Shown one piece after another: positions 45,180 to 52,000 of a stretch of 64,000 nt of DNA (position 1 is its first letter; every line of letters starts with the position of its first letter). This DNA is from Treponema sp. (GTDB taxonomy: Bacteria; Spirochaetota; Spirochaetia; Treponematales; Treponemataceae): assembly GCA_016286365.1 (NCBI GenBank), contig JAEESN010000002.1:124001-188000 (forward strand). Reading direction: 5' to 3'. The notes below the pieces were generated by a model. It had not been told where the DNA came from, did not search any database, and worked only from the letters and a program-made list of their open reading frames with translations. The position numbers and the translations under genes were made by a program.

Positions 45180-46042
45180 AAATTTGTCAGTCCATCCTTA
45201 ATTTGAGATTCTGACAAATTGAATTTTGTAATAATCTTATCTACCGTTGTATCATCAAGTTGACCCTTGTTGTAAAGATATGGAACTAAATTATATAACT
45301 GTTCATTTATATATTTATTCTCCGTAGAATGTAATTCCGCAATAAAAGGAATTTCTTTCGAAATATCTGAAAGAATACTTTTAACATCATTATAATGATA
45401 TATTAAAAAATCCGTAGTTAGAAAGTGCTCTTCCCTTAGCCTATATAAGACAGCTTTTAGTGGCAACGCATATTTTACAACAAGCTTAAAGCAAAAAACA
45501 ATTTGTTTATGTAAGGGAAGATCATCAAATTTTTCCTGGAATTTTTCATAACTTTCTAATTCAGATTTTAATGCTTCTTCTGGAAGCAGAAATTCTGCAG
45601 CAAATCTATTTGCTTTTATTTCCTCTTTACTATTTGTGTCGAATGAACAAACAAAAGAATTTCTTGTAGTGCCATTAAAACTAAATTGATAATGATAGTA
45701 TTCATGGGCTGCAGCAAATATTTGATTTATAAGAGGTTTACTACTATTTATAACAATATATTTTCTAATTGAATTTTTTGAATACTTGATAATCATAGCA
45801 TCAACTTGAGACTTATTAAAATCATGAAGTTGAAAAACAATATCTTCATTTTGACTTATCAATGAAAATATATTGGTTCCGATTGGTGCTGTGAAGCCAT
45901 AAGCCCCACGTAAATCTTTTGATTGTTTTTTTATTAATTTTATTTCGGCTGAAGATAATTCTCCTTCCCCAAAAATATATTGCTTTTGAGAAAGTGTAGA
46001 AAACAAATCTTCTTTATCTGCAATTGATGCCTCTGCTTTCAT
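45176..46042 (-). CDS. ImmA/IrrE-family metallopeptidase
   Basis: The 288-residue protein contains the zinc-peptidase motif H113-E-Y-Y-H117 and the following ANRFAAEFLLPEEAL segment typical of ImmA/IrrE. The C-terminal ~100 residues are helical. It has no DNA-binding domain; that is supplied by the preceding XRE gene, which it overlaps by 4 bp. It probably cleaves that repressor on a signal, releasing the downstream PIN protein. Confidence 0.88.
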   Translation of the reverse strand: MKAEASIADKEDLFSTLSQKQYIFGEGELSSAEIKLIKKQSKDLRGAYGFTAPIGTNIFSLISQNEDIVFQLHDFNKSQVDAMIIKYSKNSIRKYIVINSSKPLINQIFAAAHEYYHYQFSFNGTTRNSFVCSFDTNSKEEIKANRFAAEFLLPEEALKSELESYEKFQEKFDDLPLHKQIVFCFKLVVKYALPLKAVLYRLREEHFLTTDFLIYHYNDVKSILSDISKEIPFIAELHSTENKYINEQLYNLVPYLYNKGQLDDTTVDKIITKFNLSESQIKDGLTNL

Positions 46043-46380
46043 TTTTTAACCCTATCATATAATGCAAATAAGTATTCTCTGATTTCAATTTTCTCAAGTA
46101 TAGCGTCAAAACTATCTTTATCAGCTTTTGCAATATTACCCATTAAATATGCAGAAGGCTTATCTTCTGTTGATTCCCAATATTCATCAGCACTTCGACC
46201 TGTGAGTTCACAAAATTTTGCAAAAACAACTTTAGAAGGTGCTCGCTTTCCTAGCTCATACATAGAAACTAAAGAGTGGTTTTCCAATTCCAATTTACCA
46301 GCAAAGTCAAGCTGAGAGAGTTTGTGGACTTTGCGGAACTCCTTCACATCAGCTGAAAATTTCTGTAAATTAAAATTCAT
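46039..46380 (-). CDS. XRE-family transcriptional regulator
   Basis: The 113-residue protein has one helix-turn-helix of the XRE/Cro type (about residues 8-65, VKEFRKVHKLSQLDFAGKL then NHSLVSMYELGKRAPS) and a short C-terminal helical tail. It is the first gene of the XRE-ImmA-PIN operon. A perfect palindrome upstream is the likely autoregulatory operator. AAGGA precedes the ATG. Confidence 0.92.
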   Translation of the reverse strand: MNFNLQKFSADVKEFRKVHKLSQLDFAGKLELENHSLVSMYELGKRAPSKVVFAKFCELTGRSADEYWESTEDKPSAYLMGNIAKADKDSFDAILEKIEIREYLFALYDRVKK

Positions 46381-46402
46381 AGTTTATCCTTCCTTTACTC
46401 AT

Positions 46403-46449
46403 ATTATAACATATATTTCGACAAAAATGTTACAAATTGTAACATTTTT
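46403..46449 (-). promoter_or_regulatory. Promoter and 27-bp palindromic operator of the XRE-ImmA-PIN operon
   Basis: TGTTATAAT (46403-46411 on the minus strand) is an extended -10 box. Upstream, 46423-46449 is a perfect 27-bp palindrome: 13-bp arms, AAAAATGTTACAA and its complement, around a central A. It covers the -35 position, so binding of the XRE protein would repress. As RNA the palindrome folds into a stem followed by U residues and may also terminate hsdR transcripts, which end 35 bp before it. Confidence 0.65.
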
Positions 46450-46483
46450 TTTTATATCCGCCAAGAGGGGCTTTTTGTTTAAT

Positions 46484-48913
46484 TTACGCTGCGCTGTAAA
46501 TCTCGGCTTCGAGTTCGCGGATTGCCTGGAGATACTGTTGTTTGCCTCCGAAGAGATTTACGATTTCTGCCGGGGTTCCAATTTCTTTGATTGGATCTAC
46601 GGTGAGAACTTTCATATCTTCTATTTCTTCGATTCCGGTCTGGGCGTATTTATCTAAAAGGGCATCTAAAACTTTTCGGGCTTTATCTCCGTATTTGGTC
46701 CAGTAGTTTCGTTTGCGGACATTTTCAGCGCGTTCTTTTCTTGTAAGGGCTGGAGCATCCCAGGCGATGTGGCAGATGAGGTCAAAAATATCCAGGTCAT
46801 TTTTGATTTCATCTTTCAGCTCTTCAAAGATAATTCCCTGATTTTCGAGTTCTTCTATAATTGCGCGCTTCTTTTCTGCATCATTCCAGGTCTGCAAGAA
46901 ATTGTCGAGTGAACGATATGAAGTGAGGATTCCTGTTTTGCAATATTCTTTTACGCTTGTTGTAATAAGACGGCCGTCTGCATCCAGATACTGTTTGCGT
47001 TCGCTTAAGATGCTTACATCTACGCCGTTTACATAAAGCTTTGGCTTTGGACCATAAGATGGAGTTTCTTCGCCAAGCTCATATCCATCAGGATCGTCAT
47101 TTCCGTATACAACTTCGGTAAACTCAACTTCTTCTCCGGTAACCGGGTCAATCTGTTCTTCGCCAGTGCCTTCGTCAATGATTTCTTCTGAAAGCTTGTC
47201 ATCCTGTTTTGATTCTTTTATGCGTACCGGTGCACCGTCAAAATCTTTATCTGCAAATTTGTCTGTTACATTGCGGAAGTCGATTATCGTAAAATACTGC
47301 TTTCCGTATTCTTCGTTGATACGAGTTCCACGGCCGATAATCTGCTTGAACTCTGTCATGGAGCCGATGTTTTCATCAAGACAAATTACCCTACAGGTCT
47401 GGGCATCTGTTCCTGTGCTCATCAATTTTGAAGTTGTAGCAATTACAGGGAATTTCTGTTCGGGATTTATAAAATCTTCAAGATATCCTTTTGCAACCGG
47501 ATCATCACCAGTAATGCGGACTATGTATTTATCTGAACGGGCCGTAATTTCTTGTGGCGCATATTTTAGAAGTGCTTGACGCATTCGTTCTGCATGTTCA
47601 ATATCTACACAGAAAACAATTGTCTTTGCCATTGGATCTGAGTTTGTAAGATATTCCATAATCTTTCTGGCAACAAGCTCTGTTCGTTCATCAATTACAA
47701 TGTTGCGGTCAAAATCTTTTGTGTTGTAAAGGCGGTCTTCTATAAGCTCGCCGTCTATATCAGTTTTGCCGCGTTCAGGACGATAGCCTTCAAGATCTAT
47801 ATTCATTCCAACGCGAAGAACTTTGTAAGGAGCTAAGAAGCCGTCATCAATTCCCTGTTTGAGAGAGTAGGTATAAATCGGCTCTCCAAAATATTCGATA
47901 TTCGAAAGTGCCTTTGTTTCTTTTGGAGTAGCAGTCATACCAATTTGAGTTGCACTCGAAAAATATGAAAGAATCTTGTGCCAGGCCTTGTCTTCATCAA
48001 CTGAACCGCGGTGACACTCATCAACAATAATCAAATCAAAGAAGTCTGGACTGAACTGTTTGTAAGCGTCAGTTTCTTCATCATAATTTGTAAGCCCCTG
48101 ATAAAGAGCAAGATATATTTCATAAGACTTGTCGATGTGCTTATGTCTGATGATGTGGCACTTATCTTTGAAGTGCTTAAAATCGCCTTTCTTTGTCTGA
48201 GTGATAAGATTATTGCGGTCTGCTAAATAAAGGATTCGCTTTTTACAGCAGGCTTTCCAAAGACGATAGATAATCTGAAATGCTGCATAAGTTTTTCCTG
48301 TTCCTGTTGCCATTACAAGAAGGATTCTGTTTTGACCACGTGCAATTGCTTCTACCGTTCTGTTGATTGCAATTCGCTGATAGTATCTTGGAGCGCGGCC
48401 TGTTGAATCAAAGTAGTAGGAACAAAGAGATGTGTCTTCTTCCTCTTTTGAAGCAAGTCCGTTGTAATGTTTATAGCAAGACCAAAGTTCATCCGGAGTT
48501 GGAAAATGTTCAAGGTCTGCATTTTCTGAAACAATGGCTTTGCCGTCAGCGCCATGTGGCCCGCAGTTTTTGCGATATTGGATTACAAATCCATCTCCAT
48601 TACTTGAAATTGCAACCGGAATATCAAGAGTTCCCGAGTATTCCAAAGCCTGCTGCATTCCGGCTCCAACTGTGTGAGTGTTGTCTTTTGCTTCTACAAC
48701 TGCAACTGGAATATTCGGTTTGTAATATATGATTATATCAGCGCGTTTTTTCTCGCCACGCTTTGTCTTTTTTCCTTTTACAAAAATACGTCCTGCAGTA
48801 AAAGTCACTTCTTCGCGAATCTGAGACTGCTTATTCCAGCCGGATTGCTCAATTGCAGGGAGAATATATTTTGTGATGATGTCGCGTTCGGATAAAGACT
48901 TCTTAGAATCCAT
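46484..48913 (-). CDS. hsdR: Type I restriction endonuclease subunit R
   Basis: The 809-residue protein has the N-terminal PD-(D/E)xK nuclease (Asp59, Glu74-Ala-Lys76 in VVEAKD), then superfamily 2 helicase motifs: Walker A MATGTGKT (201-208), DECH (298-301), and motif VI GRGTRINEEYG. The C-terminal region (about 640-809) should bind the methylase core. It translocates and cuts unmethylated phage DNA together with HsdM and HsdS. No ribosome-binding site precedes the ATG; an extended -10 lies 8 nt upstream, so a leaderless message is likely. It is the first gene of the island next to the tRNA. Confidence 0.95.
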   Translation of the reverse strand: MDSKKSLSERDIITKYILPAIEQSGWNKQSQIREEVTFTAGRIFVKGKKTKRGEKKRADIIIYYKPNIPVAVVEAKDNTHTVGAGMQQALEYSGTLDIPVAISSNGDGFVIQYRKNCGPHGADGKAIVSENADLEHFPTPDELWSCYKHYNGLASKEEEDTSLCSYYFDSTGRAPRYYQRIAINRTVEAIARGQNRILLVMATGTGKTYAAFQIIYRLWKACCKKRILYLADRNNLITQTKKGDFKHFKDKCHIIRHKHIDKSYEIYLALYQGLTNYDEETDAYKQFSPDFFDLIIVDECHRGSVDEDKAWHKILSYFSSATQIGMTATPKETKALSNIEYFGEPIYTYSLKQGIDDGFLAPYKVLRVGMNIDLEGYRPERGKTDIDGELIEDRLYNTKDFDRNIVIDERTELVARKIMEYLTNSDPMAKTIVFCVDIEHAERMRQALLKYAPQEITARSDKYIVRITGDDPVAKGYLEDFINPEQKFPVIATTSKLMSTGTDAQTCRVICLDENIGSMTEFKQIIGRGTRINEEYGKQYFTIIDFRNVTDKFADKDFDGAPVRIKESKQDDKLSEEIIDEGTGEEQIDPVTGEEVEFTEVVYGNDDPDGYELGEETPSYGPKPKLYVNGVDVSILSERKQYLDADGRLITTSVKEYCKTGILTSYRSLDNFLQTWNDAEKKRAIIEELENQGIIFEELKDEIKNDLDIFDLICHIAWDAPALTRKERAENVRKRNYWTKYGDKARKVLDALLDKYAQTGIEEIEDMKVLTVDPIKEIGTPAEIVNLFGGKQQYLQAIRELEAEIYSAA

Positions 48914-48921
48914 TATATACT

Positions 48922-48930
48922 ATTATATCA
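48922..48930 (-). promoter_or_regulatory. Extended -10 promoter of hsdR
   Basis: The minus strand reads TGATATAAT, ending 8 nt before the hsdR ATG at 48913. No ribosome-binding site is present, so transcription and translation probably start together. Confidence 0.6.
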
Positions 48931-48973
48931 CTGATTTTGTGAATAAACTATTTTATTATAGAAGGATTTAAGA

Positions 48974-49010
48974 CATAAAAAAAGACTTTCCGATTTCTCA
49001 GAAAGTCTTT
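48974..49010 (-). terminator. Rho-independent terminator
   Basis: AAAGACTTTC (48981-48990) and GAAAGTCTTT (49001-49010) form a perfect 10-bp stem; on the minus strand it is followed by a run of seven or more T. It would stop minus-strand transcription running past the structured repeats before the hsdR promoter. Confidence 0.8.
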
Positions 49011-49016
49011 GCAGTA

Positions 49017-49129
49017 TAGCGGGGGCAGGACTCGCCGTTACAGTCGCAGACGTCCTGTCGTCGATTCCTAAAAAACGCTGCGCCACTGCTCGCCTTTTTT
49101 AGGACCACTCACTCCGCTTCGAGTCCTGC
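49017..49129 (-). repeat. Structured repeat element, copy A, with tRNA-fMet 3'-end sequence
   Basis: Copy A begins with TAGCGGGGGCAGGACTCG (49017-49034), identical to the last 18 nt of the tRNA-fMet gene. GCAGGACTCG (49025-49034) pairs with CGAGTCCTGC (49120-49129), closing the element. Inside are CCTAAAAAA (49067-49075) against TTTTTTAGG (49095-49103), and GACG (49049-49052) against CGTC (49059-49062). The loop holds CTGCGCCACTGCTCGC (49078-49093), shared with copy B. No protein is encoded. Confidence 0.6.
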
Positions 49130-49187
49130 GCATCTTTCTCAGGTTATTCTTGTATTTCGAGTTTAAAACAAAGAAAGTCTTTTTAGA

Positions 49188-49349
49188 TAGCGGGGGCAGG
49201 ACTCGGGGGTTTCAGTTTCCGCCATCCTTGGCTCCAACTTCCACCCCCGGCTTCGTTCACTAACAGCGACGTCCTGTCGCTGTTCCACCAAAATTACTGC
49301 GCCACTGCTCGCAATTTTGGTGTCGTTCACTCCGCTTCGAGTCCTGCCC
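49188..49349 (-). repeat. Structured repeat element, copy B, with tRNA-fMet 3'-end sequence
   Basis: Copy B repeats the plan of copy A with different stem sequences: closing stem GGGCAGGACTCG (49194-49205) with CGAGTCCTGCCC (49338-49349), inner stems CACCAAAATT (49286-49295) with AATTTTGGTG (49313-49322), and AACAGCGAC (49262-49270) with GTCGCTGTT (49276-49284). The loop CTGCGCCACTGCTCGC (49297-49312) is identical to copy A. An extra GC-rich segment (49206-49258) is absent from copy A. Confidence 0.6.
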
Positions 49350-49364
49350 GAATGGTTGTTTAAA

Positions 49365-49399
49365 ATAAAAAAAGCGTTTCCTGTTCGAACAGAAAACGC
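49365..49399 (-). terminator. Terminator of tRNA-fMet
   Basis: GCGTTT (49374-49379) and CTGTT (49381-49385) pair with AACAG (49388-49392) and AAACGC (49394-49399) across one mismatch. On the minus strand the hairpin starts 4 nt after the tRNA and is followed by a T-run. Confidence 0.85.
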
Positions 49400-49403
49400 A
49401 TGT

Positions 49404-49476
49404 TAGCGGGGGCAGGACTCGAACCTGCGGCCTCCGGGTTATGAGCCCGACGAGCTGCCAACTGCTCTACCCCGCG
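49404..49476 (-). tRNA. Initiator tRNA-fMet (anticodon CAT)
   Basis: The minus strand folds into a complete cloverleaf of 73 nt: acceptor CGCGGGG/CCCCGCT, D-arm GAGC/GCTC, anticodon arm TCGGG-CTCATAA-CCCGG, T-arm GCAGG-TTCGAGT-CCTGC, discriminator A. The anticodon is CAT. The initiator features are present: no Watson-Crick pair at 1:72 (C against T) and three G-C pairs at the base of the anticodon stem. CCA is not encoded. Its 3' end faces the defence island. Confidence 0.96.
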
Positions 49477-49592
49477 TCGTATTTTTGGTATTATATGGAG
49501 TTATCTTAGAATTGTCAAGAAAAAAAATGGGCAAAATGGGAATTTTTTTGTGTTTTTTAATAGAGGATTGAAGATATATTTTTTTTAGAGGG

Positions 49593-49747
49593 GAGGACGG
49601 AGCAGATTATTTTAACATAAAGTAGAAAGAGTGTAGGTTAAAAGATTATTTTGTAGAAAATAATTATCAGAGAAATTATATTTTTATTCCCCAGAAGGCG
49701 GCGCAGATTATGTTATCATACAATAGAAGAAGTAAAGGTTAAAATCC
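49593..49747. repeat. Two diverged direct repeats of about 55 bp
   Basis: In the 273-bp gap between the tRNA and the prsW-like gene, about 49593-49646 and 49693-49746 align along their whole length; both contain GCAGATTAT and GGTTAAAA at the same spacing and agree at roughly three quarters of positions. The remainder of 49477-49592 is AT-rich. I can assign no function. Confidence 0.5.
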
Positions 49748-49749
49748 TT

Positions 49750-50439
49750 TTACTTTTCTTCATCCGGGGTTGTCAGGGTCTTGTATTTGATGCGGGTTTC
49801 GACGATGGCAAGGAGGATAACGGGGATCTGGAACCATTTGAGGTTGTTCTGGAAGCAGGCAAAGAAATCGTAGGCGCCGTGGAGGAGGAAGGCTGTGAGG
49901 AAGAAGCCCCAGCGGGTGCGGAGATTTTTGTCGCGGAGAGAGATGATGAACATTCCACAGATGGCTGTACATGTAAAATGGATTATATCGGCAGTAAAGA
50001 ATCTTGCGAAAATCTGTGTGTAGATGAGCTGGGCACCTTTGTTAGAAGCTTTCTGGAATAAATCCATAAAGTAAACAACGTTTTCAAAGCCGGCAAGCGA
50101 TAATCCCATGAGTCCTATAAGAAGGGTTTGCTGAAGTATACTGTAATTTTTATGTGGAACTAATGCTGCAAATCCTGATTTGAAAGTTTCTTCTATAAAC
50201 CCGTATACGATGAGGGAGCTCACAAGGTAGTAAAGGATTGGAGTTGTCATTATGTTGTGGAAGATTCGCTGGGTGTTAATAAAATACTGTATAAGCGAAA
50301 TCGGTAAAATGGCAACAAGACCGATGATTATTGCTGTTAATATGTGAAGTACTTTTATTTCGAAGCGGTAAATAATCAAAGCCGCAATGATAACTGGGAC
50401 AAAACAAAGAATAATTGGTAATATAACTTGTAAAAACAT
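49750..50439 (-). CDS. PrsW-family intramembrane metalloprotease-like protein
   Basis: The 229-residue protein is mostly membrane helices (about seven) and carries the PrsW/CPBP pattern: GFIEETFKS (the EExxK motif), GFENVVYF and HGAYDFF. In Bacillus PrsW cleaves an anti-sigma factor within the membrane. I start at ATG 50439 because TATAAT lies 6 nt upstream (leaderless), while the TTG at 50457 has no ribosome site and lies upstream of that -10 box. It is divergent from shikimate kinase. A housekeeping or stress-signalling role is likely, but the target is unknown. Confidence 0.75.
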   Translation of the reverse strand: MFLQVILPIILCFVPVIIAALIIYRFEIKVLHILTAIIIGLVAILPISLIQYFINTQRIFHNIMTTPILYYLVSSLIVYGFIEETFKSGFAALVPHKNYSILQQTLLIGLMGLSLAGFENVVYFMDLFQKASNKGAQLIYTQIFARFFTADIIHFTCTAICGMFIISLRDKNLRTRWGFFLTAFLLHGAYDFFACFQNNLKWFQIPVILLAIVETRIKYKTLTTPDEEK

Positions 50440-50497
50440 AATTAAATTATAAAGCAAAGATTCGACTTTTACAATTGCGCTTTAAGGGAGATGTGTT

Positions 50498-51070
50498 ATG
50501 ACTAAGATTATTATTTTGATGGGATGCAAGGGAAGCGGAAAATCAACTTTGGGGGCTTTGCTTTCCAAGGATTATGAATGTCCTTTTGTTGATGTTGACA
50601 GCGTAATCCAGAAGATGTACGGAAAATCTCCCCGCGAAATATATAAAGAAAAGGGTGTTTCAGGATTTATGATGGCAGAAGAAAATGCGTGTCAGAAAAT
50701 CTGTGAACTCGCAAGTGGAAAAGCAGCTGTCATCTCTACCGGGGGCGGAATCTGCGATAATTCTCCTGCTTTGACTAAACTTCAGGGGGAGGGAACTTTA
50801 GTTTTTATAAAAGTTGATCCTTCTGTTACAGTTGAACGCATTGTTGACGGGGCAAAAAAAACAGGAAGTCTTTTATCGAATCTTCCCGCTTATGTTGATG
50901 AAACTGAATTTGAAACCGAAGAGCAGGTCGTTGAATATCTTATAAAATTTTATTCTGAACGCTCCCTTCAGTATGAAAATATTGCCGATTTGACTGTAGA
51001 ATTAAAAAACGCTTCCATTCAGGACAATTTACGCGACCTGAAGAAAGCGCTCGAAGAGTATAAGAATTAA
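50498..51070 (+). CDS. aroK: Shikimate kinase
   Basis: The 190-residue protein has Walker A GCKGSGKST, the shikimate-binding FVDVDSVI region and STGGG, all in the order of AroK. It phosphorylates shikimate for chorismate and aromatic amino acid synthesis. The second Asp of the usual D-x-D is kept, and the lid region lies near residues 115-130. AGGGAG precedes the ATG. The gene converges on slyD. A gluconate-kinase-like relative is less likely given STGGG. Confidence 0.82.
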   Translation: MTKIIILMGCKGSGKSTLGALLSKDYECPFVDVDSVIQKMYGKSPREIYKEKGVSGFMMAEENACQKICELASGKAAVISTGGGICDNSPALTKLQGEGTLVFIKVDPSVTVERIVDGAKKTGSLLSNLPAYVDETEFETEEQVVEYLIKFYSERSLQYENIADLTVELKNASIQDNLRDLKKALEEYKN

Positions 51071-51081
51071 TTTTCTGATTA

Positions 51082-51666
51082 TTAATTAGGGCAGTTGCAA
51101 TCGCCCTGACCGCAGTTACCTTCGCAGTCACCACCACAATCGCTGCCGCAGTCTCCTCCACAGTTTCCGCCGCAACCACCACAGCCACCTCCGCAGCCGC
51201 TTGAACAGATTGATTCATACTGCATTTTTTCTTCTTCGGAAGGTTCGTGTACATCGGTAACTTCTACATCAAAATGTAAAACCTTTCCGGCAAGTTCGTG
51301 ATTTCCATCTATTTTAATTTCTTTATCGCCGACTTCGATTACACGTACAATTGCAACGCCACCCGGTGTCTGAACCTGAAACTGCATCCCCACCGTAATC
51401 TCCCCATCAATTTCGAAACGTTCCCTGGGGATGCTCGAAACAAGGCGACTGTCATAAACGCCATATCCGTCTGCAGGTTGTATTACAGCAGTAAATTTAT
51501 CACCAGCTGATTTTCCTTCAAGCTCGTTTTCGAGACCCGGAATCAGAAAACCGTTTCCGTGATAATATGTTAATGGTTCTGAGCCTACAGATGAATCAAT
51601 TTTATTTCCATCATCATCAGTGAGTGTGTAATGGATTGAAACAACCTTATTCTTTTCGATTTTCAT
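51082..51666 (-). CDS. slyD: SlyD-type FKBP peptidyl-prolyl isomerase with Cys-rich tail
   Basis: The 194-residue protein starts with the SlyD FKBP core (VVSIHYTLTDDDGN, then an IF-type insert around DGYGVYDSRL, then GNHELAGKVLHFDVEV). The C-terminal ~40 residues contain eleven Cys in Gly/Asp-rich repeats (CGGNCGGDC and similar) where Escherichia coli SlyD has a His-rich metal-binding tail. It should fold proline-containing proteins and bind metal ions, probably with different preference from the His type. The start codon overlaps the NifU-like stop by 1 bp, so the pair is co-transcribed. Confidence 0.9.
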   Translation of the reverse strand: MKIEKNKVVSIHYTLTDDDGNKIDSSVGSEPLTYYHGNGFLIPGLENELEGKSAGDKFTAVIQPADGYGVYDSRLVSSIPRERFEIDGEITVGMQFQVQTPGGVAIVRVIEVGDKEIKIDGNHELAGKVLHFDVEVTDVHEPSEEEKMQYESICSSGCGGGCGGCGGNCGGDCGSDCGGDCEGNCGQGDCNCPN

Positions 51667-51935
51667 TAAAAGTCAAATCCTTCGCCGTAATTAACAGCGT
51701 TATCCTGAACAACTTCTTTTATTTCCGGGCAGGCATCTTTTAAATATCGTTCAATACCCATTTTAAGTGTCATCAATGCCATTGGACAGCTTCCGCATGC
51801 GCCTGTAAGATTTAAATGAACCTTCATTTCGTCATCAATTCCAACGTATTCCATATCTCCACCATCAGCCTGTAACTGTGGTCTGAACATTTCGAGGGCT
51901 TCTTTTACGGTAGCTTCTATTTTTGCATCTGCCAT
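51666..51935 (-). CDS. NifU C-terminal-domain protein (Fe-S scaffold/carrier)
   Basis: I start this 89-residue protein at ATG 51935 because GGAGG lies 5 nt upstream; the ATG at 51947 overlaps that site. It is a single NifU C-terminal domain with LQADGGDMEYVGI and the cluster motif CGSCPMALMTL. Such stand-alone proteins carry Fe-S clusters to apoproteins. It precedes slyD, a metal-handling chaperone, and overlaps its start. Confidence 0.93.
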   Translation of the reverse strand: MADAKIEATVKEALEMFRPQLQADGGDMEYVGIDDEMKVHLNLTGACGSCPMALMTLKMGIERYLKDACPEIKEVVQDNAVNYGEGFDF

Positions 51936-52000
51936 GTTTTCCTCCATCTGATATTATAAAGATAATATAAATATTTTCTTTTGTGAATAATAAGTTCTAA

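Noticed and set aside
34930-49404. Classical integrative element with attL/attR
   Set aside because: The tRNA 3'-end copies are all within 400 bp of the tRNA, none is found at the far border, and no integrase is present.
50940-51254. Ala/Val-rich open frame over the end of slyD
   Set aside because: It is another reading frame of the Cys/Gly-rich tail and the aroK end, with no ribosome site.
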